Source of the DNA: Misgurnus anguillicaudatus
Taxonomy: Eukaryota; Chordata; Actinopteri; Cypriniformes; Cobitidae
Assembly (NCBI RefSeq): GCF_027580225.2
Contig: NC_073341.2
Span: 13,384,501-13,448,500, forward strand
Reading direction: 5' to 3'
Length of the DNA stretch: 64,000 nucleotides
Shown: one piece after another, positions 44,862 to 56,626 of the stretch
Layout: every line of letters begins with the position of its first letter
Position numbering within the stretch: the stretch's first letter is position 1
The notes under the pieces: model-generated
Databases searched by the model: none
The model's input: the letters and a program-made list of their open reading frames with translations, nothing else
Told to the model about the DNA's origin: nothing
Translations under genes and position numbers: made by a program

Positions 44862-45492
44862 TGTAGACGGTTTAATTGGACACACGTGTGCGTGGTGACG
44901 CGATTACGCGTCTGGTCCAAACTTTACTTCCGGGTTCTGTTTGTTTAAAGCAACACCAAAGTGTTTTTTTTTACCTTAAAATAACGTTTCCAAAAAAGTT
45001 TCAGTGGTTCATCCACTCAAAACAGGGTGAATGGCACTTTCACATTCGCTTTGCAGCCCTCTATTGGCCAAAACCACACTAAAGAAGTTTCCAATCGTCG
45101 GGTAGTGGTCCTGTAGTTCGAGTGAAAACTACAAAAACTTGCTTTACGGCAGACCTACAATCCAATCAGAGCCAGTTATGCTGCAGTATTTACGACAGTG
45201 GTAATGAACAATTACGCTTCTAACCTGTAGGGGGAGCAAAGAGCAATAAGTTTTTAGTGTTGCTTTAATGGTCTGACTAGTTGCTGAACTGAAACTGAAC
45301 CAATACCTCGTCGAAAATAACAAATGTTTTGTTTTCCTAGGTAAATTTACGTGTTGTTTTTTTTTGCTTCTTATATAAATAAACTACTTTAAAAGGACTA
45401 TGTTGTTATTTATTCTTAGCAGAGTTTACCGGAAGTTACGTGTTGACCACGAAAGCCGCTTGTTTATGTTGTTACTGCTGAAACCATCTATA
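44862..45492 (+). mobile_element. TATAGACSGTTTC-family MITE, copy 4, carrying a nested MITE
   Basis: Ends TGTAGACGGTTTAATTGG and GCTGAAACCATCTATA. All family blocks present in order. Interrupted by 44949-45264 at the same TTAA that is interrupted in copy 1 by a different element. Confidence 0.88.
44949..45264. mobile_element. AGCAACACCAAAGTG MITE nested in copy 4
   Basis: Ends AGCAACACCAAAGTG and TTTTTAGTGTTGCT, TTAA on both sides (44945-44948 and 45265-45268). Rejoining the flanks at one TTAA restores the empty-site sequence seen in copy 2. 316 bp. Confidence 0.87.
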
Positions 45493-45496
45493 TATA

Positions 45497-45749
45497 CACT
45501 CTTAAAAATGCTTGTTTGTTCCAGCCCATAATTGTGTCAAATATGGACAAAACCTTGTGCATCTGCCCTAACCCATTACTGTTGGGTTATAAATAATCCT
45601 ATGATGGGTTGTTGTTACCCACCTATGGGCTGAAACAACTCAGGAATAAAACAACCCAGCATTTGGGTTAAAATTAACCCAACTTTTGGGTTTGTCCATA
45701 TTTGACCCAACTATGGGTTAATACAACCTAACATGTAGAAAGAGAGTGC
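45497..45749. mobile_element. TGGGTT-rich MITE, copy 3
   Basis: ACACTCTTAAAAATGC ... AAAGAGAGTG, with CAAATATGGACAAAACC against GTCCATATTTGACCCAA and many ACCCA/TGGGT units. Confidence 0.72.
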
Positions 45750-45823
45750 ACCAGACATTGCGTTAACCAATGTTTTTTTTGAAGGGATGGAGAAATCTGA
45801 AGGCCATCTGTCATTTTGACAGA

Positions 45824-45970
45824 TTAAGGCCGAAGTATGGTCCATTTTTTTATGCGTATGCGAGGGTCCCGGATTTTTTTAATCTTGCGTACATTTGTAA
45901 AACGTAGTTTGTGCATGCGCCTACAGGAGAATGTAGTATGTAGCCCTGGAGATGCATTGAATTTTGACTT
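45824..45970 (+). mobile_element. GGCCGAAGTATAGTCC-family fragment, copy C
   Basis: TTAAGGCCGAAGTATGGTCC, GTGCATGCGCC and related blocks match the left part of copies A and B. The right end is not clear. Confidence 0.55.
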
Positions 45971-46073
45971 CCTGCAGGACTGCGCAGACTTCCTATTAAG
46001 CTGGAGGACCAATGAAATTTTAGGGGACTTTTTGGTATTGGATTATTTTATGACTTTTTGCTTCTTCATTTAA

Positions 46074-46594
46074 AGAGCACCAATGGTCCGATTCATGATT
46101 TTACATTTCCTATGGTGTGTGAGTGTGTATAATTACATGTTAACAAAAGGTACAAACCCCAAAGTAAACGTTGATGTGAGTTATCGTCTCCAACGTAAAT
46201 CTCTTTTCTTGGATTACAACAAACACACGCATTGTAGGCAACAGTTTACTTCCTGAGATTGGTGATGTAGACAAAACCGACATTATCATAATTCCTCCCA
46301 TTTGGACTCACAGCCTGTTAGTTAACTTGTAAAAATTTTTCAAACATGGTAACGAGCGTCACATTTCCGGCTGATGTCAGAGGTATCAGGCCAATCACAA
46401 TGTACAGATTAGCTGGCCAATCAGAGACACAACGCTTTTCAAATCCATGTGTTTCAGGAAGAGAGTGAAATCTGGAGCTACAAAAATGTACGGTATGTGA
46501 AAAATAATGTGTTTTTTAACCATAAACTACGCGAAATTGTATTATACCAAATACACTAAATTAAATTGTTTTTTAGTAATGAAATGGGTGCTCT
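46074..46594. mobile_element. AGAGCACC-family MITE, intact copy
   Basis: AGAGCACCAATGG ... ATGGGTGCTCT with TTAA on both sides (46070-46073, 46595-46598). It is the uninterrupted reference for the split copies at 8052-9255 (reverse orientation) and 41537-43356. 521 bp. Confidence 0.9.
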
Positions 46595-46598
46595 TTAA

Positions 46599-47765
46599 TC
46601 TGCTGCATATCTCAAGTTAAACAGATAAGAAACGTACCTCAAGCACAACAATATAAAGCACATACTGTATTCAGTGTAGATTTTTATTTTGTTCATATCC
46701 TTATCTTTCATTCAGTCTCTGTACGGCGACTGTTCGGTCTATGCGCCGATGACGTGCTCAGCTGTACTCGTTGTAGTTCACCAGGCGTGTTGTTACCTGT
46801 TGCATGCGATAGCGCTGGTATGCAGCTCTCCACACAGGCATTTGTTCAGAGCAGGTATGCGCAATCCTCACAAGCAGGAGAAGAGATGGAAAAGTATGTA
46901 ACAGTATCTGCTAATGTGTCTACTGTCTTGGAAAAAGATAGTGAGAAGCAGTCATAGCAGACAGCCAGATCTGACCGGATCAGTAAACATAAATGAACCA
47001 AGTGCATGTGTGTCTGTATTGAACTGGTGTGGTGATTCAACCAACTCCAAGTTTGTGGGTGGCCTGATTGACAAGTCATAAGGATCACTGTAAAATGATG
47101 CCGTTTTAGGGTTCATCTGAACCCATTTGTACATGTATCTTTTAACAAGTGGAGACTGAAGCTCCAAGACACAAAAATGTAAACGATGTATACATTTGCT
47201 GGCTTCATCCATTTGCAGAAATTCTTAAATTCCATTAAAGGGAGACAGCTTGTTTGGTTTGTTTCTCACACCAAGCTATTGTTTGGCTTCTTAAGCAATG
47301 CAATATACTAGTTGTACAGGCAGCTTTTTTGATATCTTTGTATTAGTCCTATCTACTTCAATGGACCCTTTTCACACTTGTGCATTTGCGAAGCGGAAGA
47401 AGTCGCCATAGTTGGGTAAACGCAGCAATGGCTGCCGGCCACTGTGGTGCTTTTCTTTCACTTAAAGGGGAGTGGGGGTCTAAAGCTATTTCATGCTTTA
47501 TGACTTATTACAATGTTTAAGAGTTGGATTCCTCATACCAAACATATGCAGTCAATGTCTCAAAAAAGCAGTTGGACTTATGACTATTTCCATGACAAAT
47601 GCACTCCGCCAGGGTTCATCCAAGTTTCAGAAAGATTTTTTTGAACATAAGAGATTCATATGCTCTTTTATGGGCAATTTCAGTACAGGAAGTACAGTGG
47701 AAATCCTTATATGGACACTTCATCCAGAATAGCGCACATACACCAACCATAGACCGTAAAAAAAT
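46599..47765. other. Intronic sequence, unassigned
   Basis: No TIR pair is clear. 47464-47745 gives an impression of a dispersed repeat but has no second copy here. Confidence 0.4.
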
Positions 47766-47840
47766 AGGGATGCACCGATAGGATTTTTTTGGGCCGATAC
47801 CGATACCGGCTCCCTTTTGGAACCAGCCTCAAGCGGCCAG
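47766..47840 (+). mobile_element. hAT MITE left-end remnant
   Basis: TAGGGATGCACCGATAGGAT and GGGCCGATACCGATACCGG resemble the left end of 10714-11116. The matching right end is absent. Confidence 0.6.
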
Positions 47841-48056
47841 TCGATGAATTGCAGTTTAAGTCACTTCCGTGTTGGCTTCATTAGAGAGATCGGAAGGTTG
47901 CCCCTCGACACCAACCAAGAGCTGACACGAAATCATATGTTACCAGAGAAGTGCGTTTATGTTTGTGAGGGAAATTTAAGCTTGTTCAGTCTCCCAATGA
48001 AACCAGCATTATGATAACAATGAATATAGTTTTTTATCCAGGAAAGCAGCGGGGGG

Positions 48057-48628
48057 TTAGGGTTGTGCCGATTGATGATAGTATCGTGAATTGACGATCA
48101 TCAGACATATCACTAATAGCCGGCTTTAATGACGAAAGCTGGTGATGGTTGTTATTATTATCATCAGTTTCACATTAATATGCGCATTGCGTGCTTTTCC
48201 TTGCATGAGAGGGTTTGTGGGCTTCACTTTGCGCACGTGGACTCAATGCGCATATCTTGCACCTGAACTTATAATACACACAACGGCACAACTCTGACAT
48301 TACCTTGCACTGGAGATGTTGTTAGGCGCGCAGAGAGTTAAAACCAGCGAGTTTGTTGTTCCCACTCCCTGGCACGCAGGAAATTTTAGAGCGCCTGGAT
48401 TTAATGACGTGGATGGATTAATGGCATCCGTTTTAAGAAGGTTGCATCATGACAGTGTTGCCCTTGCTTTTTTGTCCAGAAATCAAGTGACTTGACATAA
48501 ATAAGTAAAAAAAATAACAAGTAAATAAATGCGTAAACTACTGCTCTGGCCCCGATACTACAGTGTATTGCGATCTTACAGGCTGACAATAGGACGATCT
48601 CAAAATGGGGCAAACCGCCCAATACTAA
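48057..48628. mobile_element. hAT-like MITE (TTAGGGTTGTGCCGATTG)
   Basis: Left TTAGGGTTGTGCCGATTGAT, right AACCGCCCAATACTAA, an imperfect inverted pair with GATAGTATCGTG / CGATACTACAG inner motifs. Low similarity of the ends leaves the borders uncertain. Confidence 0.5.
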
Positions 48629-49293
48629 GCACAGTTGTGTGTGTGTGTTTGTTTAACGCTGGATTTGGTTGAAATGGGTTGCAGGCGGTAAGTAAAACTG
48701 CATCAAACATCTGTGTTTTGTTGGCAATCGTTGCATAAGTGCACATAATTTAAACTACATAAATATGGAGTAAATCATTAGTTGTTAACGTTTTGTGTGT
48801 GTTGCTTGTTCGTGACTCGCTGTGCTCGCTGTACACCTCCAGGAGCTCGTTTTTTTCCTGGGAAAGTGCGGTACAGCTGATCTGTCTTTTATAAATCTTA
48901 TAATACTAAATACTCTTTGGAGATATTAAGTCAACACTACTCTATAGGTACTCAAGATTAACATGGGATAAGCAGAACACTTTGTGGTATGTGACCTTTT
49001 ATGATTTGCAGAGCTTTACGTTTAAAGGCTTTGATCATTTGCCTTGTCCAAATGAATTCATCAACTGCTTAACCAAATGTTACTATGCCCTGGAGGTTGT
49101 AGGAATGGTTGGAGAGACAGAGAGAGGACATATTTTGTCTATTGTGTAAATTGTCTAAATAAATAACAAAATGCTGAAATTTAGAGGTTTGGAGTTATTT
49201 GATTTCACTGAAGTAAAAGTACCGAAGTAAAATACAGAAAAAGGTACGATTGGGTATCGAAATTCATGTACAAGTACCGATTATATAATGTAA
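48629..49293. other. Intronic sequence, unassigned
   Basis: No repeat ends or coding signal recognised. AAAAGTACCGAAGTAAAATA and nearby TACCGA strings near 49215-49275 hint at a decayed element. Confidence 0.4.
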
Positions 49294-50046
49294 TGGTGCT
49301 TTTCCATTGCATAGTAGCCCACGGTTTGGGTCAGGTCGGGTCAGCCCACCTCACTTTGGCTTGGTTAGCGTTTCCATCGAGTTAAGTAACACTTTGCCGT
49401 GGGAGGGATTATAGGCGTGTCGTTATATTGACATCATACACGTGAGAGTGTTGCTGGAATGCTATACATCCCAATACATTAATTTATTTCTCAGTCCGCC
49501 ACAAAATAAAAATTGGAAAGCACAAATAGATGTTTGCACATCGCGTTTATCACTACCTCTGTGTCAGTTTCTGTACAGACATCGGTGGCGTCAGTCGACG
49601 CGCTCCGTTGAGTCTCATTGAAGTTGCATTTAAGCATATAATGCGGACGTGCTCGTTGCGAATGTTCCGCCACAATCTACAAGTCTGGAAACAAATTGTA
49701 TGGTGTTCCTGATTCTCAACCTGTGGATGTTTTTCATCGCTAAAAGGGATTTTGGGAACTTATAGCAGAGCACAGATGACAACATGTTTACTTGAGACAG
49801 CGCAAGCTAGCACTAAGGTAAAGTTAATCTTTTACATTATAGCGATGACCTGGTAGTGACGATTCTCTCAGACCAATCAGTGATCTACAGTGTTTTCGCG
49901 TCACGTTTCGTATCAGCTCGGATCGCTTGGAACCCCAACTGAGGTGGTACGAAAGTATCGGGTACTGCACCCAATGGAAAAGCTCCCAAAAGTAGGCTGA
50001 CCCGACCCAAACCAAACGTGGGGTACAATGCAATGGAAAAGTGCCA
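49294..50046. mobile_element. TGGTGCTTTTCCATTGCAT MITE
   Basis: TGGTGCTTTTCCATTGCA on the left mirrors TGCAATGGAAAAGTGCCA on the right. Inner GGGTCGGGTCAGCC / GGCTGACCCGACCC pairs confirm the inversion. About 750 bp. Confidence 0.87.
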
Positions 50047-51663
50047 TAAATGTACCCAACCCTAGCTGTCGGGTTGGATTTTGCAAGAAACGCCAGTTGT
50101 TTTTTAATACATCATAAAGAAATGTTAAGTAAACTGCAATTTTATGTTTTAAACTGAGATGGCGATAGAGAGGCATACGTTATGGATTGCAACTTTAACA
50201 AAGAAAAGTTTGAGAGAGAATTTTACAAACTGTTCAGTAAAAAATAAATCATTAAGAAAAATTTCAATAAACTAAATGACAACCGTGACCCATCCCTGTG
50301 TAGAAACAACATTAAAGCTTTACACTGGTCGTAAGCTGTCTCTGTTCACATGACTGATTATTATACACACCACTGTAGCTATTTGTTTATTTTAACATTT
50401 TTTAACTAATCCCCTGTGTGCGCTCAGTGAGAAATTAAAAACAAACATCTTTAACAAGCACTTAATGGGACGACATACGTCCAGGACTATAAATGGGACG
50501 CCGCAACGGTCATTAACGGCGCGTAACATGTATGCGTTCTGACCCTGATGCTGACCCCATTATTTATTCCCCAGAGAAATATAAATATACATGCAGATTT
50601 TATGAGCGAATGCTCATTTAACTTGGCACGGAGATTAGCATGCCGGGGCGGCACGGGAGAGAGGGGATATGTAAACATAGTTTGATCACCCCGTTGCCCC
50701 CTCCCTTCATTTCCTCTTCCCCTCACTGTCATTGGAGCTTAGCCTCTGGGTACAGCTTGACCCCCTTCCATATATTAACCCCAAGGCTACTGTCCTGTCC
50801 ACTGGGTGGTCATAGCTGATGACAACGCAGCACACTGTCGAGCCTCATATGCCAGGAATAACTCAGGCTTACGAGGCAAAACATTGAGTGAAGAGAGAAA
50901 AAAGCAAAAAACAGAATTAGGCCACAGCTGTTTAGGTCTGTAGGCAAAAAATTAGTCTCAATATGTCACAGAATATTACATCAAATAAAGGCCCGGTCGT
51001 GCGCTGTCCCGTTTGCTGCGGTATATATTCTGAACGCAGTAGTGTTGTTCGCATAACCCATTTTGTGTTTGTTTGTACAACCTCTCTCTTTATTCTGTGA
51101 ACCGCTGATTTTATGCTAATTGGAAAGAAAGGATGAAATATGAGTGGGAATGATGGATAGCTGTGAAAAGAGGAATTAAAATTTTGCCGTATCGTGCTGC
51201 GTTCGCCTGGTTCGTTGATATGAGGAAGCGATGAGTGATGATCACATTATTGTGTTATCGTCGCGTGCTGAGACGCACATCAGCGCAATAATAGCTTAGT
51301 GTTGCTCACAATCATAATGAATCTATTGCCGGAAAATAGCATTTCTCTGATAAAGCAGCACTTTTATTGGTACCCTTGAGACATCACCACCTTTGGAAAG
51401 AAACTAGGTCACAGTTTGATATTTCAGATTTGAGGTTTAAAGTGTAAAAAAAATATACTGATTCTCTGTTATTAAGACTGTCCTGCTATTCAGTAAGTCA
51501 ATGACTTAAAAGTAGGCAATGTATAAGGGGACTGTGAAACGGAGCAAGCAATTGCATCTCTGCGTGGTTGGCATATGGCCACAGAATAGAGTGAGCACCA
51601 ACTGGAAAACCATCAATTTTAACTGGAATTATTTCAACTTATTATTAAAACCTAATTTGAGCC
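50047..51663. other. Single-copy intronic stretch, best conserved-element candidate
   Basis: 50480-51380 lacks TIRs and internal repeats, has mixed composition with CpGs, and contains AT-rich homeodomain-type strings (listed as a candidate regulatory region). No coding exon is supported. Confidence 0.45.
50480..51380. promoter_or_regulatory. Candidate conserved non-coding region
   Basis: Composition and absence of any recognised repeat family set this apart. It holds ACTATAAATGGGAC, CGGTCATTAACGGCGCG, TTTTATGCTAATTGGAAAG (octamer-like) and CTTTTATTGG (posterior HOX/CDX-like). Whether it is conserved cannot be judged here. Confidence 0.3.
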
Positions 51664-51795
51664 AACATACACACAAAAATGCTGGGTTGTTTTTATTCAT
51701 GGTTGAGTAAAATATGGACGAACCCAACCACTGCTTTAAATTAACCTAGAAATAAACATGGGTTGAAACAACACAGCATTTTTTACTGTGTACCC
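51664..51795. mobile_element. TGGGTT-rich MITE, copy 4
   Basis: ACACACAAAAATGCTGGGTT ... AACACAGCATTTTTTACTGTGT with AATATGGACGAACCCAACC. Short, diverged copy. Confidence 0.65.
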
Positions 51796-52306
51796 TTACT
51801 CTTTTATCATGTTTAAGGTTTGAAACATACATTTAACTTAAAACGCAAGCCACTACTATACAGCTGCTCTATAATAACTGCTCTTTTGCTATGATCTACA
51901 ACATGCTTTCATATAAAGCGACAAGACCAAGGCAAAATATGTTTTTTTTGTCATTACGTATTTCTGATGTCTCCACGACCCATGGTGCCTTTGCCTTTTG
52001 GTGGTTTTAAAGAATAACTTCACCCCAAATGAAAATTTTCTCATTAATTTCGCCCTCATGTCATGCATGCTGTTATATTTTCCGTGGAACATTTTAAAAT
52101 ATAACCACACTCCTTAAAACGGCACATGGATACCATGACTGTCAAGCTTTGAAAATAACTAAAAAAAGTACTATAAAGGTTATAGTTATCCACTTTTATT
52201 TGCTGTATTTCAAGCCATGTGATGAACAGACAGAAGTCGGTATTCAATGACCATCTTACAAGGACTAGCATTCGTTTCAAATATGGTTTGAGATAGGTGC
52301 ATTTAA
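51796..52306. other. Intronic sequence with a possible MITE half
   Basis: 52012-52060 (AATAACTTCACCCCAAATGA, TTTTCTCATTAATTTC) looks like one end of an AGTTCACCC-type MITE; the partner at 54115-54140 (GAGGATGAGTAAATC) is too far and weak to pair. Confidence 0.35.
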
Positions 52307-53187
52307 AGGTGCATTGCGTAACTTTCAAAATTATCCCTTGACAGAAATGCAGTATAACTTGCATATTATCAGTGGTGTATAAAAACCTTACATAATGAAA
52401 GGAATTGTTTTTATTAAAGGGGCCATGGCATGAAAATCTGACTTTTTTCATGTTTAAGTGCTATGATTGGGTCCCAAGTGCTTCTATCAACCTAGAAAAT
52501 TTGTAAAAGAACAACCCAGTAACTTAGTTTTGGTAAACCATTCTCTATAAGCACATGAAAAAATTGGTCGTTGACATTTGGCTCTCCTTATGATGTCATA
52601 CGGAGCTCTTATTATAGTAATACCACCCCTTAATCTGAACTATCCAACCACAGCACTGCCATTTAGTGCAGAGAAAAGCACAATTGAGTTTTAATTGCAA
52701 CAAACCACCATCATTGTGATCAGTGTTTGAATTTCATCAGCTCATTAGCATTTTAAAGGACACGCCCAAAACGGCACATTTTTGCACACACCTACAAAAT
52801 GGCAATTTTAACATGCTATAATAAATTATTTATATGGTATTTTGAGCTAAAACATCACATATGTGCTCTGGGGACACCAAAGATTTATTTGACATCTTAA
52901 AAAAGTCTTGTGCCATGGCCCTTTAACTTAGAATGAGCCATTTTTTTATCTACATACACCGCGGATCGCCTAACATGGAAGTCGCCATTTTTTCACACTA
53001 GCCCTAAACGGACAAACTGCTCTATAGATCGCGTTTTGACACTATGTTGTCTCAGACAATGACATGTCTGTCCTGTGGCGGCTACCGTAGCTTAACTATG
53101 CGTTTCGAAAGGGAGGGGTGAGCTGTGGAGGGGTTGCAATTCACCATCTCACTGCTAGATGCCGCTAAAAATCTACGCATTGGACCT
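52307..53187. mobile_element. AGGTGCATTGCGTAACTT MITE, split
   Basis: AGGTGCATTGCGTAAC and CTACGCATTGGACCT form the TIR; TTAA at 52303-52306 and 53188-53191. Contains the MITE 52418-52922. Confidence 0.82.
52418..52922. mobile_element. AGGGGCCATGGCATGA MITE, nested
   Basis: AGGGGCCATGGCATGAAAA and TCTTGTGCCATGGCCCT, inverted, TTAA on both sides (52414-52417, 52923-52926). 505 bp. A fragment of the same family lies at 57678-57801. Confidence 0.9.
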
Positions 53188-53191
53188 TTAA

Positions 53192-53935
53192 AAGTCACTC
53201 CACTTTTTTAAAAATATTCTAACTTTCCAGCTCCCATAGAGTTAAACATTTGATTTTTACTGTTTTGGAATCCATTCAGCTGATCTCCGGGTCTGGCAGT
53301 AGCACTTTTAACATAGTTTAGCATAATCCATAAAATCTGATTAGACCATTAGCGCTCAAAAATAATCAAAGAGTTTCAATATTTTTCCTATTTAAAACTT
53401 GACTCTTCTGTAGTTACATAGTGTACTAAGACCGACGGAAAATTTAAAGTTTCGATTTTCAAGGCAGATATGGTTAGGAACTATATTCTCATTCTGGCAT
53501 AATAATCAAAGACTTTGCTGCCGTAACATGGTTGCAGAAGGCGCAATGATATTACGCAGTGCCTGAAAATAGTCACCCTGATATTGACTTTCAGGTGCTG
53601 TGTAATATCATTGCGCCTGCTGCAGCCATGGTAGGACAACAAAGTCCTTGATTATTACGCCAGAATAAGAGTATAGATCCTAGCCATATCGACCTAGAAA
53701 ATCGCAACTTTACATTTTTCCGTCAAGTTTTAAATAGGAAAAATATCGAACATCTTTGGTTATTTTTGAGCGTGATGCTAATCGTCTAATGAGATTCAAT
53801 GGATTATGCTAAGCTATGCTAAAAGTGCTAGCACCAGACCCGGAGATCGGCTGATTCCAAAACGGTAAAAATCTAATGTTTAACTCTAGGTCAGCTGGAA
53901 AATGAGTATATTTTTAACAAAAGTGGAGTGTCCCT
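53192..53935. mobile_element. Long palindromic MITE (CACTCCACTTTT)
   Basis: The two arms of roughly 370 bp are inverted copies over nearly their full length: CCGGGTCTGGCAGTAGCACT / AGTGCTAGCACCAGACCCGG, TTTAAAACTTGAC, GACCGACGGAAAA, and GGCGCAATGATATTACGCAG against TGTAATATCATTGCGCC. Little or no loop remains. The left end shares the TTAA at 53188-53191 with the neighbouring element. Confidence 0.9.
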
Positions 53936-56626
53936 TTAAATGTGACATACAAGATTGAATAGTCTGTGCGGAATGGAAAATGATTTAAAGATGTAACATA
54001 AAAAATTTGCAAGTATATACGACTTCACAGGTGAGAAATTTTTTGTAAATTATTATTTGTCAAAATGTCTCCATTTGTGTACCACATAAACAATAACAGC
54101 ACAACAGGGTTTAAAACTACATGAGGATGAGTAAATCATTTTTATTCTGCGGAAACTATTTCAAGGGCATGCTAATAGTGAGAAACCGAAAGTGCAATCG
54201 TAAACAAAAGATCCTACGAACGACCTGGTTTAACGTGACACAACGTTTTAGAAGTTCGTGAGGCAGCAGCATCCCCATGCCAAGTGACAGAACTGGGTAA
54301 CCCAGTAACACACTCTCTCATCCTTACTCATATCGTTCTCACGTGAGAAAGTGAGAAAGGAAAGAACGAGGAGAGAGAAACGGAGGAGGAAGAGAGCATC
54401 CCAAGAGGAAGTCTTTCTTTCTCAGACCTCCACACCCCCGACTTCAGGCTAAAAATACTCTCTTCCTGTTCAGCGAGTTGGGTTTCCCCAAACCAGATAA
54501 ATAATTTAGGCGCCACAAGAAGTGGGAGAGAAAGAGGGAGCCGAAGTCTGTCGTCTAAAAGCGCGGCTGTGCCGTCGCACACAACACGAGACAAAATGTA
54601 CGCTGGCTCAGATAACCATCTCGACTTAATCAAACAGCCACTGCTTCATTAACACTTCAAAGAGATGCAGAAAAAGGAAACGGCAGCCATTCTGTTCACT
54701 GGCCTCCTTTTCTAGAGTCAGTAATGAATCACCAAGGAATTGGATTGAAGGAAAAACCACTAAAAAAGCATCAATAAGGGAATGTGTGTGCTAAATCCAC
54801 ATGTTTAGAGGAGACAGCATACCATGAAATACGTTGTTCTGGTCTGCATTTTTAAACTCAATAATTCAATACATTGACTTTGTAAATGATTTCATCTTTT
54901 CAAATCATGCAAGCCTAAACCGTATTAACTTGAATGGGGGAGGACCGATATCTTGAAATGCACTGCTAAGGTCACAATAAAACAATTCTTATTAACAACT
55001 AAACTTGATCATCTGTACAATAAAATTAGTTTCTTGCGATAAAATATAGATATAGGTTGCCAAGCTCCTCCTCCAGCAAATAATTAGTCTGAAACAATTG
55101 ATGATTGGCTCTTTTTACAAGAAGGCGGGAATTTCTTTAGTAGAGCCGTTGCATTGAGCTTTTCACTTTTTCCTATTCAAAATTTGTTTCTCAACTGTTT
55201 TGTCCTATTTTCAAACAATTGACACTTCGGATTACGGTTAGATTTGGTGTTTGCATTAGGATATCACTTTAAGTATTGGTTTATACCTTTTTTCATTATT
55301 TATTTTTTATAATTTTAGATTTTTAAACCATTTGTCGCCTGGCATTAGGGTTAGAGTTTGTTTACGTAAGGATGTCATTTTATGTAAAGCTAACTCTAAA
55401 CGGAAGCAACAATTGTAAGAAAATAGGACAAAACAGTCGACTAACAAATACGTGACAGTGACACGTTCACAGAAATATGTGACATGTTCATGAAAAAAGG
55501 CGGAAAAACGTGTCAGTGTCACGGAAAACACTTACCAAGTTATGTGACTATAGGTACGTAATTTTGTGATAATGGGTTGGTTTAAACTTATTAAGTTCAT
55601 AGCTTGACTATACTTACAAGAAAAATCCATGTAACTCAATTAGAGCTTGAATTATAATTGACATTGATATTATATGAATTATAATTGAATTAAATTGAAT
55701 TCTATGTAAACGTACAAAATACTCAGGGCTCGCAAAATTTCTAACTCCCAGGTAGCCCTTCGGGCAGGCAATCTTCAGTTTTTGGTAGCCCGAAATAAAT
55801 GCAAGTAGCCCGAATTAAAAAGACATTACTTTTAATGTAGAATATTGAGACAAAACATCAATCACAACACAAATAACACATATAAAAAAAATTAAATTTA
55901 CAATCATCAATACATCGATTTTCTTCTAACTGAACTGAAATTTCTATAAACTGATTCTGAACTGAAGTCAGAGATAAGAAAATTACACTCAATGTTGTGG
56001 GCATAGCACAGGGTTCCTCAATTAGTTTTCACCACAGGCCAAATTTTGCCAATACAAAGCCTAAGGGGCCACTGACCACAATGTTTGCTCTGCTATTCTT
56101 GTTGTTGTTTTTTGATGCCGTTTAATTTTTATTACAAACAAAAAAATCTTGATTTCCATGCAAGCCAACTGTTCCTGCTCATCTCCACACTGTATAAACT
56201 CACCATTTAATAGTGGTTTAATAGGTCACAAAACTCACAGTTTGGATCATATAATGTTTTTCCAGTTAAAGATTGGATCAGAAACATAGGGGACTGCTGC
56301 ACAGCACTGAGTCACATACTGGCGTCTTTTTCGCAATTCTCTTCACTGCATATGCAATCTATAAATCACTTTAAAGCTCGTTGCGGGAGATTTCATTTTC
56401 ATGTGAGGATATGACAGGATGAGGTTGGAGAAAATTTTGCACAACAGATCCAGATTGTCAATGGCAAATCAATACTGCTTGCTTCCTGTACAGTTGTGGC
56501 TTCGCGCAAACACAAATAGGAAGTGAAAGTTAACGCGAGCGTGGGTTGAAACACGAATGCCTGAATTACATACAACATAATTACCCAACCAAATCTGTGA
56601 GAGAATGCAAAAGCATTTAAATATAC
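53936..56626. other. Intronic stretch with a few hAT-end remnants
   Basis: 54330-54640 is GC- and purine-rich, repeat-free, and could be regulatory; its open frames have no known motif. 55733-55830 (CAGGGCTCGCAAAAT start, repeated GTAGCCCGAA) and 56010-56075 look like ends of decayed hAT elements. No exon is supported. Confidence 0.4.

Noticed and set aside
54328..54633. 101-codon minus-strand open frame
   Set aside because: Ser/Leu-rich because of a GA-rich tract; no domain and no splice pair. The region may be regulatory instead.
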